Part shown: one piece after another, positions 1 to 8,667 of the stretch | Layout: every line of letters begins with the position of its first letter | How positions within the stretch are numbered: position 1 is the stretch's first letter | DNA from: Rhizobiaceae bacterium | Lineage (GTDB): Bacteria > Pseudomonadota > Alphaproteobacteria > Rhizobiales > Rhizobiaceae | Assembly: GCA_020628035.1 (NCBI GenBank) | Contig: JAHDFS010000002.1 | Span: 1 to 47,066 of the forward strand | DNA: 47,066 nt | Reading direction: 5' to 3' | The notes under the pieces: model-generated | Database searches by the model: none | Seen by the model: the letters and a program-made list of their open reading frames with translations, nothing else | What the model was told of the DNA's origin: nothing | Position numbers and translations under genes: made by a program

Positions 1-812
1 GATGCACGACGACATATTTTCTTTGCCTGTCCATTGTTCATGGAACCCAGGTTCAAACTATTTAAGAAATATGCTTTAGCTGTCGCATTTGTCGACATTC
101 CCTGACAATCATGCCAGGAATAGTTTTCAGCAATCCACTTAACCTGCCACGATTGTAAACCATCCTGGCTCATAACTTTCGTTACGTTGTTTGCAACCTT
201 CACAGCTTGGTTATAGGAAATACCAAGTGATGTTTTAATGTCATTTATATCGGCTTGAGAATTAGGTAAATTCCAGCCCATTGAGCCAGAAACATCAACA
301 ACAAGACCAAGCGATAACGCACCTTGAATTTCTTCAGTGCCGGCAGTTGCTCCGGATGCAATTGCAACCTTCAACTCATCTTTGCCAAAGATTGAAGCAA
401 TCGGCGTTGTATCCTGTGTCGCGGTACCGCCAATGCTAACGTCATATGTCGTTACACCGTTATCTACAGTCTTTGTAACGCTAATTTGCGGTGTTACCAC
501 CAAATTTGAGAAACGGCTTGTGTCGTTTTCCATTTGGGCGAGCAATAGTTTTTTTCCAAAGTCTTCTGCATCCGCAATGTCGAGCGAACCATTGTTGATC
601 CGAGTTGCAACTGCCAAAGAAACAGAATCTGAAGCTGCCTGCAGGCGCCCCTTCAAGGCGGCCATATTGGCGATATCGAGAGAAACACTCGCCCCGAGCA
701 ATACAACTGGCGTCAGGATCGATGCCATCATTACAAAATTGCCGCGCTTACAATCTTTAAACGCCGCAAAGCCACGAAGATTGGATAGTCTATTTCTAAT
801 TAAATTTTTCAT
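1..812 (-). CDS. Tad-like / von Willebrand factor A domain protein, 3'-truncated by window edge
   Basis: Reading the minus strand from ATG at 812 gives about 270 residues with no stop before the window edge, so the C-terminus is missing. The ATG follows a GTGGGG-type ribosome site. The N-terminus has a short basic stretch, then a hydrophobic segment (ILTPVVLLGASVSLDIANM) typical of the TadE/TadG-like 'Tad' domain that anchors pilus-assembly proteins. Around residue 170 there is a VVDVSGSMG motif, the metal-binding (MIDAS) DxSxS signature of a VWA domain. It is a clear paralog of the next gene upstream: shared blocks include CKxGNF, ALKGxLQAA and the QDTTP-FGKD region. The role, surface attachment or a Tad-pilus-linked function, is inferred from the family. 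No other tad gene is visible here. Confidence 0.85.
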   Translation of the reverse strand, partial: MKNLIRNRLSNLRGFAAFKDCKRGNFVMMASILTPVVLLGASVSLDIANMAALKGRLQAASDSVSLAVATRINNGSLDIADAEDFGKKLLLAQMENDTSRFSNLVVTPQISVTKTVDNGVTTYDVSIGGTATQDTTPIASIFGKDELKVAIASGATAGTEEIQGALSLGLVVDVSGSMGWNLPNSQADINDIKTSLGISYNQAVKVANNVTKVMSQDGLQSWQVKWIAENYSWHDCQGMSTNATAKAYFLNSLNLGSMNNGQAKKICRRA

Positions 813-983
813 ATTACCCCACAAAGTCCGAAGACATCTAAATCTTGCCGAGCGACCGGCATTTTTTTCTAGATTTGCATGGGATGTTACCAGGCATTCA
901 TAAAAAAATGCCTAGTAAGCATGATTAAAATTATCTCAAATGGATAGGTAAAATTCGAGTTAAATTCACTGGCAAAGCCAAGC

Positions 984-2432
984 CTAGTTGATCAATCTTG
1001 TTGCAGATTTTGATGTCTCTGCGCCAATATTTGTAAAGGCAGCGATCAGCTCAGATGCCGTCTCAGGCTCGAAATAATAGTCAGCTGTTGGTTCTGACGC
1101 ACAATATTCCAAAAGTGCCTGGCCACCAGAAGGCGCCGCAAATGCAACGGAATAAATCTTAATACCGTCTGCTTTTGCTTGGTCGCAATATGACTTGGTG
1201 GACGTGTCGTCACTTGAATAGTTATTGTTTCCATCAGTCATGAAAAGGATAAATCTTTCAGGAACTTGACCATTCTTGTTCATATGTTCCGTAGCTTCAG
1301 TGGTGTTCGCTGTTTTCAGTTTGTCATAACCCCATTTCACCGCGTCTGTAGAGGCAGTACCACCACTGGCTGAAAGGGTTGTTGCAAAGCTTGTTGCAGA
1401 GGCTGTACCCCATTCCATATCCCGGTAACCCTGAATACTGCTCGAATATGAGATAATCCCTGTTCTAACATATTGTTTCGAAGGATCGGCCTCATCAAAT
1501 TGAGCAAACAAACTTGCAGCTGCAGACTTCAAAGCATCAATTTTACTTGTCGGACTGCTTTCCAAAACAGTTGAGATATTCGCAATCAAAGCTGTAGCGG
1601 TCGTTCCATAGTAAGTTGCGGCATATGTTGGATATGCGCAATATAGATAAGCTTTATAATAGCTGTCTGAAGTTGGTTTATTAATAGCTTGTAAAAACGC
1701 GTTCTTATCACCACTTCCATAATAGAAATTGTCACAATCAGATGTCGTGTAATTTTCTAAGATATAAATGATATTTTCTTCGGTTAGACCATATGTGTTG
1801 GTAACAGTTCCGATGTAACTCACAATAACCCCGGCTTGGCTGCTTGATACACTCAAAGCCGCCTCAACATCAGTGGTCGATCCACCAATATTACTACTCA
1901 TAGAGCCGGAAACGTCGACCACGACGGCCATTGAGAAAGCACCGATCTCTTCTTCGGTCGCTGTCGTCGCAGTTGAGCTGGTAAATACAGACATCTGATC
2001 TTTACCGAAGAAAGTTGCGAGCGGTGTCGTATCCTGACTGGCACTTCCGCCTATCTCGATGTTCCAGCTTTTTTGATTTGATCCGGTTACATTTTCTGTG
2101 ACTGTCACTGTAGGTGTGACTTGCAGGTTCAGATACCGGTCATCAACATTTGACATTTGAGCGATGAGCAGCGAACTGGCAAAGCTCTCAGCATTGTCCA
2201 ACGTCAATTCACCATTTGCAATTCGGGTCGCAACCGTCAGCGACACTGAATCAACTGCGGCCTGTAAGCTGCCTTTCAGCGCGGACATATTTGCAACATC
2301 AAGCGCCAAACTTCCGGATACCAATACGACCGGGGAAAGCACGGCAGTCAGCAATGCAAAATTACCCTTTTTACATTTTTTAAAGCTTTTAAACTTTTGC
2401 ACTGCTTTTGGCAGGAAGTTAGTTTTATTCAT
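984..2432 (-). CDS. Tad-like / von Willebrand factor A domain protein
   Basis: About 482 residues. I place the start at ATG 2432, preceded by GGAG at good spacing; a TTG lies 12 bases further upstream. The N-terminal region (CKKGNFALLTAVLSP plus a hydrophobic helix) matches the Tad/TadG-like domain. A VWA domain begins with VVDVSGSMSSN near residue 175, giving an intact DxSxS MIDAS triad, and FILFMTDGNNN near residue 400 fits the later MIDAS aspartate. A long insert rich in Tyr, Ser and Thr with several Cys (around residues 225-290) sits between these motifs. The protein is probably held by its N-terminal helix and exposed outside the inner membrane. It is followed, 171 bases on, by its paralog at the window edge, so the two look like a tandem duplication. 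The exact role is unknown. Confidence 0.88.
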   Translation of the reverse strand: MNKTNFLPKAVQKFKSFKKCKKGNFALLTAVLSPVVLVSGSLALDVANMSALKGSLQAAVDSVSLTVATRIANGELTLDNAESFASSLLIAQMSNVDDRYLNLQVTPTVTVTENVTGSNQKSWNIEIGGSASQDTTPLATFFGKDQMSVFTSSTATTATEEEIGAFSMAVVVDVSGSMSSNIGGSTTDVEAALSVSSSQAGVIVSYIGTVTNTYGLTEENIIYILENYTTSDCDNFYYGSGDKNAFLQAINKPTSDSYYKAYLYCAYPTYAATYYGTTATALIANISTVLESSPTSKIDALKSAAASLFAQFDEADPSKQYVRTGIISYSSSIQGYRDMEWGTASATSFATTLSASGGTASTDAVKWGYDKLKTANTTEATEHMNKNGQVPERFILFMTDGNNNYSSDDTSTKSYCDQAKADGIKIYSVAFAAPSGGQALLEYCASEPTADYYFEPETASELIAAFTNIGAETSKSATRLIN

Positions 2433-2603
2433 CTGATGCTCCAAGCAAATTCTTTCACTGCGACCATTGCAGCTAGATAAAAATCAGTAACCCCGCCCCA
2501 CTGGTGTTATTGAATCGAAAAGAATTTACTTTGAAGGAATGAAAAATTTGCTAGCGCACATGTTTAAGCAAACTTAAACAAAGTCGTTAAATTTTTAAAA
2601 ATG

Positions 2604-2640
2604 GGTCGGAAAATGCCTAAAAAGATGCAAAATTCCGACC
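2604..2640 (-). terminator. Intrinsic terminator downstream of oligopeptidase B
   Basis: A perfect 8-bp inverted repeat, GGTCGGAA at 2604-2611 and TTCCGACC at 2633-2640, lies just past the ptrB stop. On the minus strand it is followed by CATTTTTAAAAATTT, a fair U tract. The loop is rather long (21 nt). Confidence 0.6.
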
Positions 2641-2651
2641 ATAATTATGAT

Positions 2652-4760
2652 TTACTTGCCAATGCCAGTCGTTTTGAGCGCAAAAGCGTATTCAACCGCT
2701 ATTTCTTCCAAACGCTGGAAACGGCCCGCTGCACCACCATGACCGGCGCCCATATTGGTTTTAAGCAAGATAGGTGCATCTCCTTGCTGATGCGCGCGAA
2801 GTTTGGCAACCCATTTGGCTGGCTCCCAATATGTCACGCGAGGATCAGTTAGACCGGCAAGTGCTAAAATTGGTGGGTAGGATTTCGCTTCAACATTGTC
2901 GTAGGGTGAATATGACGCGATATATTCGTAAGCGTCTTGGCTTTCGATTGGATTACCCCATTCCGGCCATTCTGGCGGTGTTAACGGCAATGTATCATCC
3001 AGCATTGTGTTCAAAACATCCACAAACGGCACAGCTGCAATAACACCACCAAATGCATCCGGTGCCATATTAACACATGCACCCATCAACATTCCGCCAG
3101 CAGAACCACCTTGCGCAATAATCCGATCGTGGGATGTGAAATTTTCAGCAACGAGATATTTTGCTGATGCCACAAAATCTTCGAATGTGTTTTTCTTAGT
3201 CTCGCGCTTGCCATCTTCATACCAAGCAAAACCTTTGTCCTTACCACCGCGAATATGGGCAATCGCATAGACAAAACCTCGATCAACCAGGGACAAACAA
3301 TTGGTATTAAATGACGCTGGAATGGACATGCCATAAGAGCCGTAACCATATAATAGGGCAGGCGCCGAGCCATCCAATTTTGTATCCTTGTGGTAAAGCA
3401 AGCTGACTGGCACCAATGTGCCATCATGAGATGGTGCCATCACACGACGGGTCACATAATCGCTGATTTTGTGCCCAGAAGGTACATCCTGGGTTTTAAG
3501 TAGGTCCCGTTCACGTGTGGATAGGTTGTAATCATAAAGTTGAGACGGGGTGGTCATGGATGAATATGAAAAGCGAACAACGTCGGTGTCATATTCCGCT
3601 GCACCTGAGAATCCGAGTGAAAATGCTTCCTCGTCGAATTCAATGGAATGAATGTCGCCGCTTGTGCGATCCATAATATTGATCTTTGGTAAGCCTTCTT
3701 CGCGTTCCATCCAAACAAGATGATTTTTATACGCGCCATGACTGATGATCAGATTTCCCGGCTTATGTGCAACAACTTCGGTCCAATGTTCTTTCTCAGG
3801 TGTGGCAAATGGCGCGCGCATGATTTTAAAATCTTTTGCATCACCATCATTGGTGAGAATGAAAAATTCATCCCCACCTTCGGTGAGATCATATTCAATC
3901 CCAGTTTCTCGCTTTGCGACAAGCTTTGGTTTTGTGAGCGGACTATCGGCCGGAATAAGCCAGATTTCCGATGTCTCGTGATCGTGAATGCTAATATAGA
4001 CCACATCATTGAGCGCGCTTTGCCCAACGCTCATAAAGTAACCGGCATCTTCTTCCTCATGGATCAAAACATCATCAGATTGTTCAGTACCGAGCTTGTG
4101 ATAGAAGATTTTCGAAGGGCGGTGGTTTTCGTTCAATGCCGTGTAGAAAAAACCTGTTCCAGCCGCATCCCAAGCACCTGAACCACCTGTGTTTTCAAGC
4201 GTATCAGCGAGATCTTCCTTGGTTTTTAAATCCCGCACGCGCAATGAAAAGAACTCTGACCCTTTATCATCATAACCCCAAAGGCCGAGCGAATGATCAG
4301 GGGAGGCGGAAATGCCGCCAAGTCGGAAATATTCTTTGCCCTCAGCTTCATCATCACCGTTAAGCAGAATTTCTTTGTCCGCACTATCCTTATCTGCATC
4401 GCGCGGAATACGGAAGTAATGCGGTTGCTCGCCACCCGTTACAAATTCCACGCCATAAGCATAAGGACCGTCTTTAACGGGGATGGAAGCGTCATCTTCT
4501 TTGATACGGCCTTTCATTTCAGCAAAGAGCGTTTTTTGCAGCTCCTCTGTATCCGCTAACGCAGCTTCTTGAAAATCATTTTCAGCTTCCAAATATTTGC
4601 GGATATCTTGATCGAGCACGTTCGGGTCTTGGAATACTTCTTGCCAATTATCAGCCCGTAACCAGGCGTAATCATCGGTTCTTGTTATGCCATGGCGTGT
4701 ATCGCTTTCAGGTTTAATATCAGCGATGGGGGCTTTGGGAAGGTTCGAAAATACGCTCAA
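2652..4760 (-). CDS. ptrB: Oligopeptidase B (prolyl oligopeptidase family S9A)
   Basis: 702 residues, the usual length for oligopeptidase B, a cytosolic serine peptidase that cuts short peptides after Arg or Lys. The N-terminal two thirds is the seven-bladed beta-propeller. The C-terminal third is the alpha/beta-hydrolase domain. The catalytic triad is readable: Ser553 in GGSAGG, Asp639 in AGLTDPRV and His674 in GAGHGG. The stretch TLPLTPPEWPEWGNP (about 590-605) is characteristic of oligopeptidase B rather than of prolyl oligopeptidase. There is no signal peptide. The gene stands alone: a hairpin terminator separates it from msrB upstream and another follows its stop. Several long antisense reading frames across it are shadows. 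Confidence 0.95.
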   Translation of the reverse strand: MSVFSNLPKAPIADIKPESDTRHGITRTDDYAWLRADNWQEVFQDPNVLDQDIRKYLEAENDFQEAALADTEELQKTLFAEMKGRIKEDDASIPVKDGPYAYGVEFVTGGEQPHYFRIPRDADKDSADKEILLNGDDEAEGKEYFRLGGISASPDHSLGLWGYDDKGSEFFSLRVRDLKTKEDLADTLENTGGSGAWDAAGTGFFYTALNENHRPSKIFYHKLGTEQSDDVLIHEEEDAGYFMSVGQSALNDVVYISIHDHETSEIWLIPADSPLTKPKLVAKRETGIEYDLTEGGDEFFILTNDGDAKDFKIMRAPFATPEKEHWTEVVAHKPGNLIISHGAYKNHLVWMEREEGLPKINIMDRTSGDIHSIEFDEEAFSLGFSGAAEYDTDVVRFSYSSMTTPSQLYDYNLSTRERDLLKTQDVPSGHKISDYVTRRVMAPSHDGTLVPVSLLYHKDTKLDGSAPALLYGYGSYGMSIPASFNTNCLSLVDRGFVYAIAHIRGGKDKGFAWYEDGKRETKKNTFEDFVASAKYLVAENFTSHDRIIAQGGSAGGMLMGACVNMAPDAFGGVIAAVPFVDVLNTMLDDTLPLTPPEWPEWGNPIESQDAYEYIASYSPYDNVEAKSYPPILALAGLTDPRVTYWEPAKWVAKLRAHQQGDAPILLKTNMGAGHGGAAGRFQRLEEIAVEYAFALKTTGIGK

Positions 4761-4801
4761 GGCGACACTCCAAGTTTGAGATCAGAATTTTAGATAGAAA
4801 A

Positions 4802-4821
4802 TGGCAGCCTCAAGGCTGCCA
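4802..4821 (-). terminator. Intrinsic terminator of msrB
   Basis: TGGCAGCC (4802-4809), a TCAA loop and GGCTGCCA (4814-4821) form a perfect 8-bp hairpin. On the minus strand it is followed by TTTTCTATC. It lies 18 bases beyond the msrB stop and before the ptrB start, so it should separate the two transcripts. Confidence 0.8.
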
Positions 4822-4838
4822 AAGTGATTTGCTAATGG

Positions 4839-5252
4839 TTATTCGCCTTCAGCTTCGAAATCAAGCACTGCGCCATTCATGCAATAGCGCAAACCGGTGG
4901 GTTGAGGACCATCGGGAAACACATGACCCAAATGGCTGTCGCATGTCGCACACCGGACTTCCGTACGCTTCATGAAAAACGAACGGTCAGTGTGTTCTGA
5001 TACAACTTCTGCGCTGATGGGCGCAAAATAACTGGGCCAGCCAGTGCCGGAATCAAACTTAGTGTCGGATGAAAACAACTTAGTTTGGCAACCAACGCAA
5101 CGATAGATACCTTTTTCCTTGTTGTTGTTCAAAGGAGAGGTAAATGCGCGTTCAGTTCCATGCTTTCGAGCAATTTTATATTGCTCAGGTGTGAGGCGCT
5201 CACGCCATTCAGCATCACTTAGAACGAGTTTATCAACAATTTTATCAGACAT
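4839..5252 (-). CDS. msrB: Peptide-methionine (R)-S-oxide reductase MsrB
   Basis: 137 residues from ATG 5252, which has GAGGAG seven bases upstream; a longer frame starting at 5309 lacks such a site and would add a non-conserved tail. MsrB reduces methionine-R-sulfoxide in proteins, using thioredoxin. The family pattern is complete: zinc-binding Cys52/Cys55 (CVGC) and Cys101/Cys104 (CATC), the GTGWPSY block, SHLGHVF, and the catalytic Cys124 in RYCMNG. The protein is cytosolic and of normal length. It is transcribed alone, divergent from the Mrp operon. Confidence 0.95.
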   Translation of the reverse strand: MSDKIVDKLVLSDAEWRERLTPEQYKIARKHGTERAFTSPLNNNKEKGIYRCVGCQTKLFSSDTKFDSGTGWPSYFAPISAEVVSEHTDRSFFMKRTEVRCATCDSHLGHVFPDGPQPTGLRYCMNGAVLDFEAEGE

Positions 5253-5318
5253 TTTTTTCTCCTCAATTCTCTTACGTATATAAATAAGTATCAGTTTCAT
5301 TCCCCGCAATGCTGAAGG

Positions 5319-5340
5319 CCGATTTTGTGCGGAAAATCGG
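5319..5340. other. Perfect 8-bp hairpin between msrB and mrpA
   Basis: CCGATTTT, a 6-nt loop (GTGCGG) and AAAATCGG form a perfect inverted repeat in the divergent msrB/mrp intergenic region, about 20 bases upstream of the proposed mrp -35 element. It is upstream of both genes, so it is not their terminator. It may be an operator or an extragenic element. The function is unknown. Confidence 0.5.
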
Positions 5341-5359
5341 TGAAACTACCCTTGTACTT

Positions 5360-5390
5360 TTGACAGCTGCCCCCTAATTGTGAAACTAAT
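5360..5390 (+). promoter_or_regulatory. Candidate promoter of the mrp operon
   Basis: TTGACA at 5360-5365 is a perfect -35 hexamer. ACTAAT at 5385-5390 is a possible -10 with a long 19-bp spacer, so the match is only moderate. If it is right, transcription starts near 5397, which would exclude the GTG at 5380 as the mrpA start and favour ATG 5425. Confidence 0.35.
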
Positions 5391-5424
5391 ATATTTAGGG
5401 CTTTTGCTCGGAGGTGGAGTTTTA

Positions 5425-7869
5425 ATGTTTGGTGATGCCAATGGCACGATGATGTTTGCAATGTTGTTGCCGTTTTTGGCAGCGCTGATTGCTCCCAAAC
5501 TGACGCAGATTATGGGCGCAAAAGCCGCTTGGGTGCTTGCCATCGCCCCCGCATTCATCTTCTTGCATATTGCAGGCTTCTTGCCACAAGTTGCCTTAAT
5601 CGGAACATCGCCAGACCATCCACCAATCACCGGCGGTTATCTCTGGATTCCTGAGTTTTTTGTCAGCTTTTCTTGGTTCATTGATGGGTTATCGGCAACA
5701 TTTGCGCTGTTGATTTCCGGCATAGGAACCTTCATCATTTTGTATGCAGGTGGGTATCTGGGTGGTCACCCTCAGTTGGGTCGCTTTTTCTCGTTTTTGT
5801 TTTTATTCATGGGTGCCATGCTCGGCGTTGTTTTAGCCGATAGCTTCTTCACCTTCTTCATCTATTGGGAATTAACCTCCATCACATCATTCTTACTGAT
5901 CGGGTTTAATCACAAAAGTGCAGCTTCCAGACGTTCAGCCATTCAAGCGCTTGTGGTCACAGGTGGTGGTGGATTGGCGTTAATGGCTGGATTGATCATG
6001 CTTTGGCTGACCACGGGCAGCAATAGTTTCTCGTTTATGCTGAGTTCTGAAGATAGCATCGCCTTTTACAGTGAATATCTAACGCAAAGCCCGTTCTATC
6101 TCGTTCTGTTGCTATTGGTTTTAGGTGGTGCCTTCACCAAATCTGCACAATTCCCGTTTCATTTCTGGCTGCCAAATGCCATGGAAGCGCCAACGCCGGT
6201 ATCTGCATATCTGCACTCCGCTACGATGGTTAAAGCTGGTGTCTATCTGCTTATGCGCTTGAACCCACTTTTGGGTGGTACCACGGAATGGCTGACCATT
6301 TTGCCAATCTTTGGTGGTGCAACACTCATCATTGGCACATTGCTAGCCGTCCGACAGACAGACCTTAAGCTCATGTTGGCCTATACCACTGTGTCCTCGC
6401 TTGGTTTGCTCGTCATGTTGATCGGTTTTGGTACGGAAAAAGCCATCGCGGCTGCGGTTCTTTATCTTGTTGCTCACTCCTTGTTTAAAGGCGCCTTATT
6501 CATGGTGGCTGGCATTATCGATCACGAAGCGGGAACGCGTGACATTACCAAGCTTGGTGGTTTGCGGCAGGCAATGCCCATCACATTTGGTGCGGCAATC
6601 ATCGCAGCTATATCCATGGGTGGTCTTCCACCGCTCTTTGGTTTCCTCGCAAAAGAGGAAATCTATTACGCATTAATCGGTGCGGATTTATGGTCGATTG
6701 CATTCACCATTGTGGCAATTATCGGCAATGGTTTGATGTTTGTCATTGGTTTTGCTGTGGCACTTAAACCGTTTCTTGGTGAAAAGATTGAAACGCCCAA
6801 ACATGCGCATGAAGGGCCGCCGCTTTTATGGCTCGGACCTGTTGTGCTTGGAGCAATAGCTGTCTTGGCTGGCATATTCTCATGGCTTACGCATTTTTAT
6901 ATTTCCAATCCGACGAGTACGGCTGTTTGGGGTGCAATTGTTGAGATTGATTTATCACTTGCCGCATTATTCCACCCAAGCCTTCCACTGCTACTATCAG
7001 CAATAACGGTCGCCTTTGGCGTATTGGCTTACAGAAATATCGATCGCCTCAGAACTGCAATTGATAATTTCTACAATTGGTTCTTCGGTGGATGGGGCCC
7101 GGACAAAGGTTTCGATCAGTTTATTTCCGGTATTGTGCGATTGTCATTTGCAATCACCAGCCGCATTCAGACAGGCCGTCTAGAAGTCTATATGACAATC
7201 ACCTTTGCCATCGTCGCGTTGGCACTCTTCATTCCAATGTGGGTTTATGATGAATTTCCGGCAATGCCAGACTTTACGGGTGAAGTTCGCTTTTATGAAG
7301 CTGCCATTATGGCCATCCTCGTCTTAGGTCTTTTAGCGGTGATCTACGCACAAGATCGACTGACAGCAATTGTTTCTTTAGGGATTCAAGGCTTTGCTGT
7401 TGCGGTGCTCTTTATGCTCTTTGGCGCGCCTGATTTATCCTTCACCCAATTCATGGTGGAAACCCTCTCAGTCGTGATCCTCGCGCTCGTGATGACCAGG
7501 TTAAAGCTCACCGCTGCTGATCATCGTTCTTGGCCACAGGTCATTATTGATGGTGTGATCGCGCTCGCCTGCGGTATCGGTTTCATGCTTTATCTCATGC
7601 GCGTGACCCAAGATAAATTTGATCCCTATCTGTCTGAATTCTTCTCGGCCTATTCAAAGATTATTGCGAACGGCACCAATGTCGTTAACGTCATCTTGGT
7701 CGACTTCCGCGGCACTGATACCTGGGGTGAAATTGCCGTGGTAATGGTTGCAGGCCTTGCAGTTCTTGCACTTGTGCGTATTCGCCCACACCGAACAATT
7801 GTAGCTGATAATGACCCGGATGCGCCGGTCCAAAACGATCTGGTGGCAAAAACGGAGGCATCAAAATGA
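5425..7869 (+). CDS. mrpA: Mrp-type Na+(K+)/H+ antiporter subunit A
   Basis: 814 residues from ATG 5425, which follows GGAGGTGGAG; an in-frame GTG at 5380 is possible but lacks a good site. MrpA is the large, NuoL-like membrane subunit of the multi-subunit cation/proton antiporter. Seen here: the proton-conducting antiporter domain with the YWELTS glutamate (about residue 149), the [14 protein letters not shown] lysine (about 239) and HSATMVKAG (about 265). These are followed by the C-terminal DUF4040-type helices ([23 protein letters not shown]) and the [10 protein letters not shown] block found at the end of full-length MrpA. The length is normal for unfused MrpA. Its stop overlaps the mrpB start by 4 bases (ATGA), which indicates translational coupling. 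Confidence 0.95.
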   Translation: MFGDANGTMMFAMLLPFLAALIAPKLTQIMGAKAAWVLAIAPAFIFLHIAGFLPQVALIGTSPDHPPITGGYLWIPEFFVSFSWFIDGLSATFALLISGIGTFIILYAGGYLGGHPQLGRFFSFLFLFMGAMLGVVLADSFFTFFIYWELTSITSFLLIGFNHKSAASRRSAIQALVVTGGGGLALMAGLIMLWLTTGSNSFSFMLSSEDSIAFYSEYLTQSPFYLVLLLLVLGGAFTKSAQFPFHFWLPNAMEAPTPVSAYLHSATMVKAGVYLLMRLNPLLGGTTEWLTILPIFGGATLIIGTLLAVRQTDLKLMLAYTTVSSLGLLVMLIGFGTEKAIAAAVLYLVAHSLFKGALFMVAGIIDHEAGTRDITKLGGLRQAMPITFGAAIIAAISMGGLPPLFGFLAKEEIYYALIGADLWSIAFTIVAIIGNGLMFVIGFAVALKPFLGEKIETPKHAHEGPPLLWLGPVVLGAIAVLAGIFSWLTHFYISNPTSTAVWGAIVEIDLSLAALFHPSLPLLLSAITVAFGVLAYRNIDRLRTAIDNFYNWFFGGWGPDKGFDQFISGIVRLSFAITSRIQTGRLEVYMTITFAIVALALFIPMWVYDEFPAMPDFTGEVRFYEAAIMAILVLGLLAVIYAQDRLTAIVSLGIQGFAVAVLFMLFGAPDLSFTQFMVETLSVVILALVMTRLKLTAADHRSWPQVIIDGVIALACGIGFMLYLMRVTQDKFDPYLSEFFSAYSKIIANGTNVVNVILVDFRGTDTWGEIAVVMVAGLAVLALVRIRPHRTIVADNDPDAPVQNDLVAKTEASK

Positions 7870-8285
7870 GAACGTTGATTTTCAGAACTGCTGTTCCTTA
7901 TCTCGCTAGTTTGATGATTTTGTTTTCAATCTTTGTGCTATTGCGCGGCCATAATGAACCAGGCGGTGGATTTATCGGCGGGCTGATCGCAGCATCTGCA
8001 TTCGCCATCTATGGCATTGCAAATGGTGTGGCGCCTGTGCGCAGAGCCATGCATTTCCATCCCATGTCCATCGCAGCAGCCGGATTGCTGATTTCATCCA
8101 TATCCGGATTGGTTTCTGTCTTTGCGGGCGTTCCGTTTATGACGGGTCTTTGGGGAAGCATTTATATATTGGGTGAGAAGATTAAGATCTCTTCCATCCT
8201 GTTTTTTGATATTGGTGTGTATCTAGTTGTTGTGGGAGCGATTGCCTCCATTGCGCTGACCCTAGAAGAAAGGGAGCGCGAATAA
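7866..8285 (+). CDS. mrpB: Mrp antiporter subunit B (MnhB domain)
   Basis: 139 residues with about four membrane segments. The family block [14 protein letters not shown] (about residues 28-41) is intact. MrpB is a small membrane subunit required for assembly of the Mrp complex. The gene overlaps mrpA by ATGA and touches mrpC by one base (TAATG), so all are read from one message. Confidence 0.95.
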   Translation: MRTLIFRTAVPYLASLMILFSIFVLLRGHNEPGGGFIGGLIAASAFAIYGIANGVAPVRRAMHFHPMSIAAAGLLISSISGLVSVFAGVPFMTGLWGSIYILGEKIKISSILFFDIGVYLVVVGAIASIALTLEERERE

Positions 8286-8662
8286 TGGAAGCTTGGATGG
8301 CTGTTGTTGTTGGTGCGTTATTTGCAGTCTCAATCTATTTGATGCTGTCAAAGCACATCATCCGTATCTTGATCGGCGCCGCAATTTTGGGTAACGCCGT
8401 GAACTTGCTGATCTTCACAAATGGCAGGCTCACGCGCGAAGTCCCACCGATTATCGGCGTGGACGAGAGTGTCTTATCAGCGCAAGCGGCCAATCCTTTG
8501 CCGCAGGCTCTGGTGTTGACGGCTATTGTGATTGCATTTTCGTTCTTCGCATTCCTATTGGTATTGGGTTATCGCGCCTATCAAGAGCTGGGCTCAGATA
8601 ATACCGATGAAATGCGCGTTGCAGAACCGGTGGATGATCAAACGCCACCTTTGGGGTATTGA
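8285..8662 (+). CDS. mrpC: Mrp antiporter subunit C (NuoK-like)
   Basis: 125 residues and three membrane helices, related to NuoK of complex I. The GxxILGNAVNLLIF and LPQALVLTAIVI blocks are typical of MrpC. The last 25 or so residues form a polar tail on the cytoplasmic side. The gene starts one base inside the mrpB stop and is five bases from mrpD. Confidence 0.95.
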   Translation: MEAWMAVVVGALFAVSIYLMLSKHIIRILIGAAILGNAVNLLIFTNGRLTREVPPIIGVDESVLSAQAANPLPQALVLTAIVIAFSFFAFLLVLGYRAYQELGSDNTDEMRVAEPVDDQTPPLGY

Positions 8663-8667
8663 ATTAG

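Noticed and set aside
337-903. 188-residue plus-strand open frame at the left end
   Set aside because: It is antisense to the truncated Tad/VWA gene, whose motifs are clear; the plus-strand protein has no recognisable features.
3720-4181. 153-residue plus-strand open frame inside ptrB
   Set aside because: It is a shadow of oligopeptidase B; the sense protein is complete with its triad and the antisense product is low in credible structure.
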